A stretch of DNA of 64,000 nt from NCBI RefSeq assembly GCF_900101045.1, contig NZ_FNFN01000002.1:620001-684000 (forward strand), read 5' to 3'. Origin of the DNA: Nocardioides sp. YR527. Lineage in GTDB: Bacteria; Actinomycetota; Actinomycetes; Propionibacteriales; Nocardioidaceae. The notes beneath the pieces were generated by a model that did not search any database, was not told the origin of the DNA, and saw only the letters and a program-made list of their open reading frames with translations. Below, piece after piece: positions 62,065 to 64,000 of this stretch (positions are counted from its first letter, which is position 1; every line of letters starts with the position of its first letter). The position numbers and the translations under genes are program-made.

Positions 62065-63587
62065 CAGAAGAACCCGAGTGCGTCGGGGCTGTAGCTGACG
62101 AGCAGGTTCTTGGTCTGCTGGTAGTGGTCCAGCATCATCTTGTGGGTCTCGCGACCGATGCCGGACTGCTTGTAGCCGCCGAAGGCCGCGTGGGCCGGGT
62201 AGGCGTGGTAGCAGTTCGTCCAGACCCGGCCGGCCTTGATCTCCTTGCCGGCCCGGAAGGCCTGCGACCCGTCGCGCGACCAGACGCCGGCGCCGAGGCC
62301 GTACAGGGTGTCGTTGGCGACCTTGAGGGCGTCGGCCTCGTCGTCGAAGCCGGTCAGCGACACGACCGGACCGAAGATCTCCTCCTGGAAGATCCGCATC
62401 GAGTTGTCGCCCTCGAAGACGGTCGGCTGCACGTAGTAGCCCTCGGCGAGGTCGCCCTCGAGGATGGTCCGCTCGCCACCGGTGAGGACCTTGGCGCCCT
62501 CGTCCTTGCCGATCTCGATGTAGGACAGGATCTTCTCGAGCTGGTCGTTGCTGGCCTGGGCGCCGATCATCGTGGTGTCGTCGAGCGGGTTGCCCTGCTT
62601 GATCTTCTCGACCCGGGCGATGGCGTCGCCGACGAAGTCGGAGTAGATCGAGCGCTGGACGAGCGCACGCGACGGGCAGGTGCAGACCTCGCCCTGGTTG
62701 AGGGCGAACATCGTGAAGCCCTCGAGCGCCTTGTCGTAGAAGGCGTCCTTCTCCGCGGCGACGGAGTCGAAGAAGATGTTCGGGCTCTTGCCGCCGAGCT
62801 CGAGGGTCACCGGAATGATGTTCTGGCTGGCGTACTGCATGATCAGGCGGCCGGTGGTGGTCTCGCCGGTGAAGGCGACCTTGGCGACGCGCGGCGAGGA
62901 GGCCAGCGGCTTGCCGGCCTCGACACCGAAGCCGTTGACGACGTTGAGTACGCCGGCGGGCAGCAGGTCACCGACCAGCTCGACGAGCTTGAGGATCGAC
63001 CAGGGCGTCTGCTCGGCCGGCTTCAGGACCACGCAGTTGCCCGCGGCGAGCGCCGGGGCGAGCTTCCAGACGGCCATCAGGATCGGGAAGTTCCACGGGA
63101 TGATCTGGCCGACCACGCCCAGCGGCTCGTGGAAGTGGTACGCCACGGTGTTCTCGTCGATCTCACCGATGGTGCCCTCCTGGGCACGCAGCACGCCGGC
63201 GAAGTAGCGGAAGTGGTCGATCGCGAGCGGGATGTCGGCGGCGAGCGTCTCGCGTACCGGCTTGCCGTTCTCCCAGGTCTCGGCGACGGCGATCGCGGTG
63301 AGGTTCTCCTCCATCACGTCGGCGATCTTGAGCAGGATGTTGGACCGCTCCGTCGTCGAGGTCTTCCCCCACGACGGAGCGGCAGCATGTGCGGCGTCCA
63401 GGGCGGCCTCGATGTCCTCGGCCGTGCCCCGGGCGATCTCGGTGAACGGCTTGCCGTTCACGGGCGAGATGTTCTCGAAGTAGGCACCCTTGACCGGGTC
63501 GACCCAGGCGCCACCGATGTAGTGGCCGTAGCGGCCTTGGACGGTGACCAGCGAGTCGGGCTGGCCGGGAGCTGTGTATACGGTCAT
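62064..63587 (-). CDS. NAD-dependent aldehyde dehydrogenase (ExaC/AcoD-like)
   Basis: A 507-residue dehydrogenase. [30 protein letters not shown] is the NAD-binding region, LELGGKSP holds the general base Glu, and [11 protein letters not shown] has the catalytic Cys. [26 protein letters not shown] is the typical C-terminus of acetaldehyde dehydrogenases of the ExaC/AcoD type. It oxidises acetaldehyde to acetate. GAGGAGAAATCCCG precedes the ATG. It is the first gene of the five-gene operon and is divergent from the AcoR-like regulator. Confidence 0.94.
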   Translation of the reverse strand: MTVYTAPGQPDSLVTVQGRYGHYIGGAWVDPVKGAYFENISPVNGKPFTEIARGTAEDIEAALDAAHAAAPSWGKTSTTERSNILLKIADVMEENLTAIAVAETWENGKPVRETLAADIPLAIDHFRYFAGVLRAQEGTIGEIDENTVAYHFHEPLGVVGQIIPWNFPILMAVWKLAPALAAGNCVVLKPAEQTPWSILKLVELVGDLLPAGVLNVVNGFGVEAGKPLASSPRVAKVAFTGETTTGRLIMQYASQNIIPVTLELGGKSPNIFFDSVAAEKDAFYDKALEGFTMFALNQGEVCTCPSRALVQRSIYSDFVGDAIARVEKIKQGNPLDDTTMIGAQASNDQLEKILSYIEIGKDEGAKVLTGGERTILEGDLAEGYYVQPTVFEGDNSMRIFQEEIFGPVVSLTGFDDEADALKVANDTLYGLGAGVWSRDGSQAFRAGKEIKAGRVWTNCYHAYPAHAAFGGYKQSGIGRETHKMMLDHYQQTKNLLVSYSPDALGFF

Positions 63588-63653
63588 CGGGATTTCTCCT
63601 CAGGCAGTTCAGGCGTTGGGGCGTGATCGTGGTCACAGACGCTAGGAACGCCG

Positions 63654-63720
63654 AGGTTGCAGCAACGTTGCGGTCACCGAACGTGGACGAGGATCGACGG
63701 ATGCAACGTGAATGCAACCT
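63654..63720. promoter_or_regulatory. inverted pair of GCAACGT-N3-TGCAACCT sites
   Basis: Copy 1 (63654-63671) on the minus strand and copy 2 (63703-63720) on the plus strand are identical in both half-sites: GCAACGT, 3 bp, TGCAACCT. They are 31 bp apart, in opposite orientation, between the aldehyde dehydrogenase gene and the AcoR-like gene (ATG 63755), and probably bind that activator. Confidence 0.65.
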
Positions 63721-63754
63721 TCAAATGTGACCCTCATCACTTGAGGAGGTCCGG

Positions 63755-64000
63755 ATGAACGATACGAAGCAGAGCCCCTCCATGCGTGCAGCCGTGGCGG
63801 ACTCGTGGCACCGATCCGCCGCCGCCGGGGTGACCGCGGACGACACGTCCGCGCCGATCACCCTGCCCGAGGACCAGCTCCGGGACATCCGCGCGGCCCA
63901 TCCGCTGGCTCGCGTGTTCCCGCTCCTCGACGACGTACTCGGGCAGGCGGCGCGCGACTGCGACGCGATCATGGCCGTCTCGGACGAGGCCGGTCAGCTG
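63755..64000 (+). CDS. AcoR-like transcriptional activator, N-terminus only
   Basis: The frame opens with an ATG at 63755 (GGAGGT 7 bp upstream) and runs off the window end after 82 residues. MRAAVADSWHRSAAAGV is the start pattern of AcoR/GAF-type activators (SWxRSxxxG), and LARVFPLLDDVLGQAARDCDAIMAVSDEAG leads into the GAF domain. The DNA-binding Fis HTH, and any sigma-54 interaction domain, lie outside. It is divergent from the aldehyde dehydrogenase-acs operon and is the likely regulator of it. Confidence 0.8.
   Translation, partial: MNDTKQSPSMRAAVADSWHRSAAAGVTADDTSAPITLPEDQLRDIRAAHPLARVFPLLDDVLGQAARDCDAIMAVSDEAGQL

Overview
The window is very GC-rich with densely packed, often overlapping genes and no tRNA, rRNA, CRISPR array or recognisable insertion sequence. 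Several things point to a high-GC actinobacterium, most likely Nocardioidaceae (Nocardioides/Pimelobacter type): three large AfsR/LAL-type regulators, a DUF222-HNH (13E12) protein, a mycobacterial-type FprA, leaderless-looking promoters, and a hydroxyquinol dioxygenase that closely resembles (from memory) the Nocardioides simplex enzyme. This is an inference from gene content; no database was searched.

Layout. 1-9 kb: a cut-off secreted metalloprotease-like gene, a nitroreductase, the proton-translocating transhydrogenase pntA-pntB, a DUF2332 protein divergent from an HTH-citrate synthase fusion, and an aldo/keto reductase divergent from an MmyB-type regulator across an 11-bp-arm palindrome. 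9-18 kb: a YkcB/YkcC-like glycosyltransferase pair, a repeat-rich gap, a DUF222-HNH gene, fprA, a HTH-Clp-N protein whose promoter is built into two operator-like palindromes, and a secreted protein. 18-25.4 kb: an aromatic degradation operon (TfdB-like flavin monooxygenase, maleylacetate reductase, hydroxyquinol 1,2-dioxygenase) downstream of a 1164-aa SARP/STAND regulator. 25.5-33.8 kb: hydrolases, a SnoaL-like protein, an epoxide hydrolase, OsmC, a VOC protein, a LAL regulator and a TetR regulator; three 18-bp sites of one design link the TetR promoter to the SnoaL/epoxide hydrolase promoter. 33.8-40 kb: a branched-chain-type ABC importer (livK-G-F-H-M) with three 108-bp tandem repeats between livG and livF, and an AraC regulator.

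40-48 kb: dps behind a DtxR/IdeR-like box, a ferredoxin reductase-Rieske ferredoxin pair (the reductase gene carries an in-frame palindromic insertion), a secreted cutinase/PETase-like polyester hydrolase, a secreted LPMO-GH19 chitinase fusion divergent from a ROK regulator, a membrane protein plus multicopper oxidase, and a DoxX/HxlR divergent pair. 48-59.2 kb: an Na+/H+ antiporter, a copper operon (secreted His-rich protein, copZ, copA) divergent from a second SARP/STAND regulator with an MFS exporter and an HMA protein downstream. 59.2-64 kb: an aldehyde-to-acetyl-CoA operon (aldehyde dehydrogenase, DUF779, acetyl-CoA synthetase, two tiny proteins) divergent from an AcoR-like activator that runs off the end; a pair of inverted GCAACGT-N3-TGCAACCT sites lies between.

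The most interesting items are non-coding: the promoter-in-operator of the HTH-Clp-N gene, the three TTTGGAC(C/T)-N4-(A/G)GTCC sites, the 108-bp tandem repeats, the palindromic element inside a coding gene, and the 11-bp-spaced repeats upstream of the second SARP.
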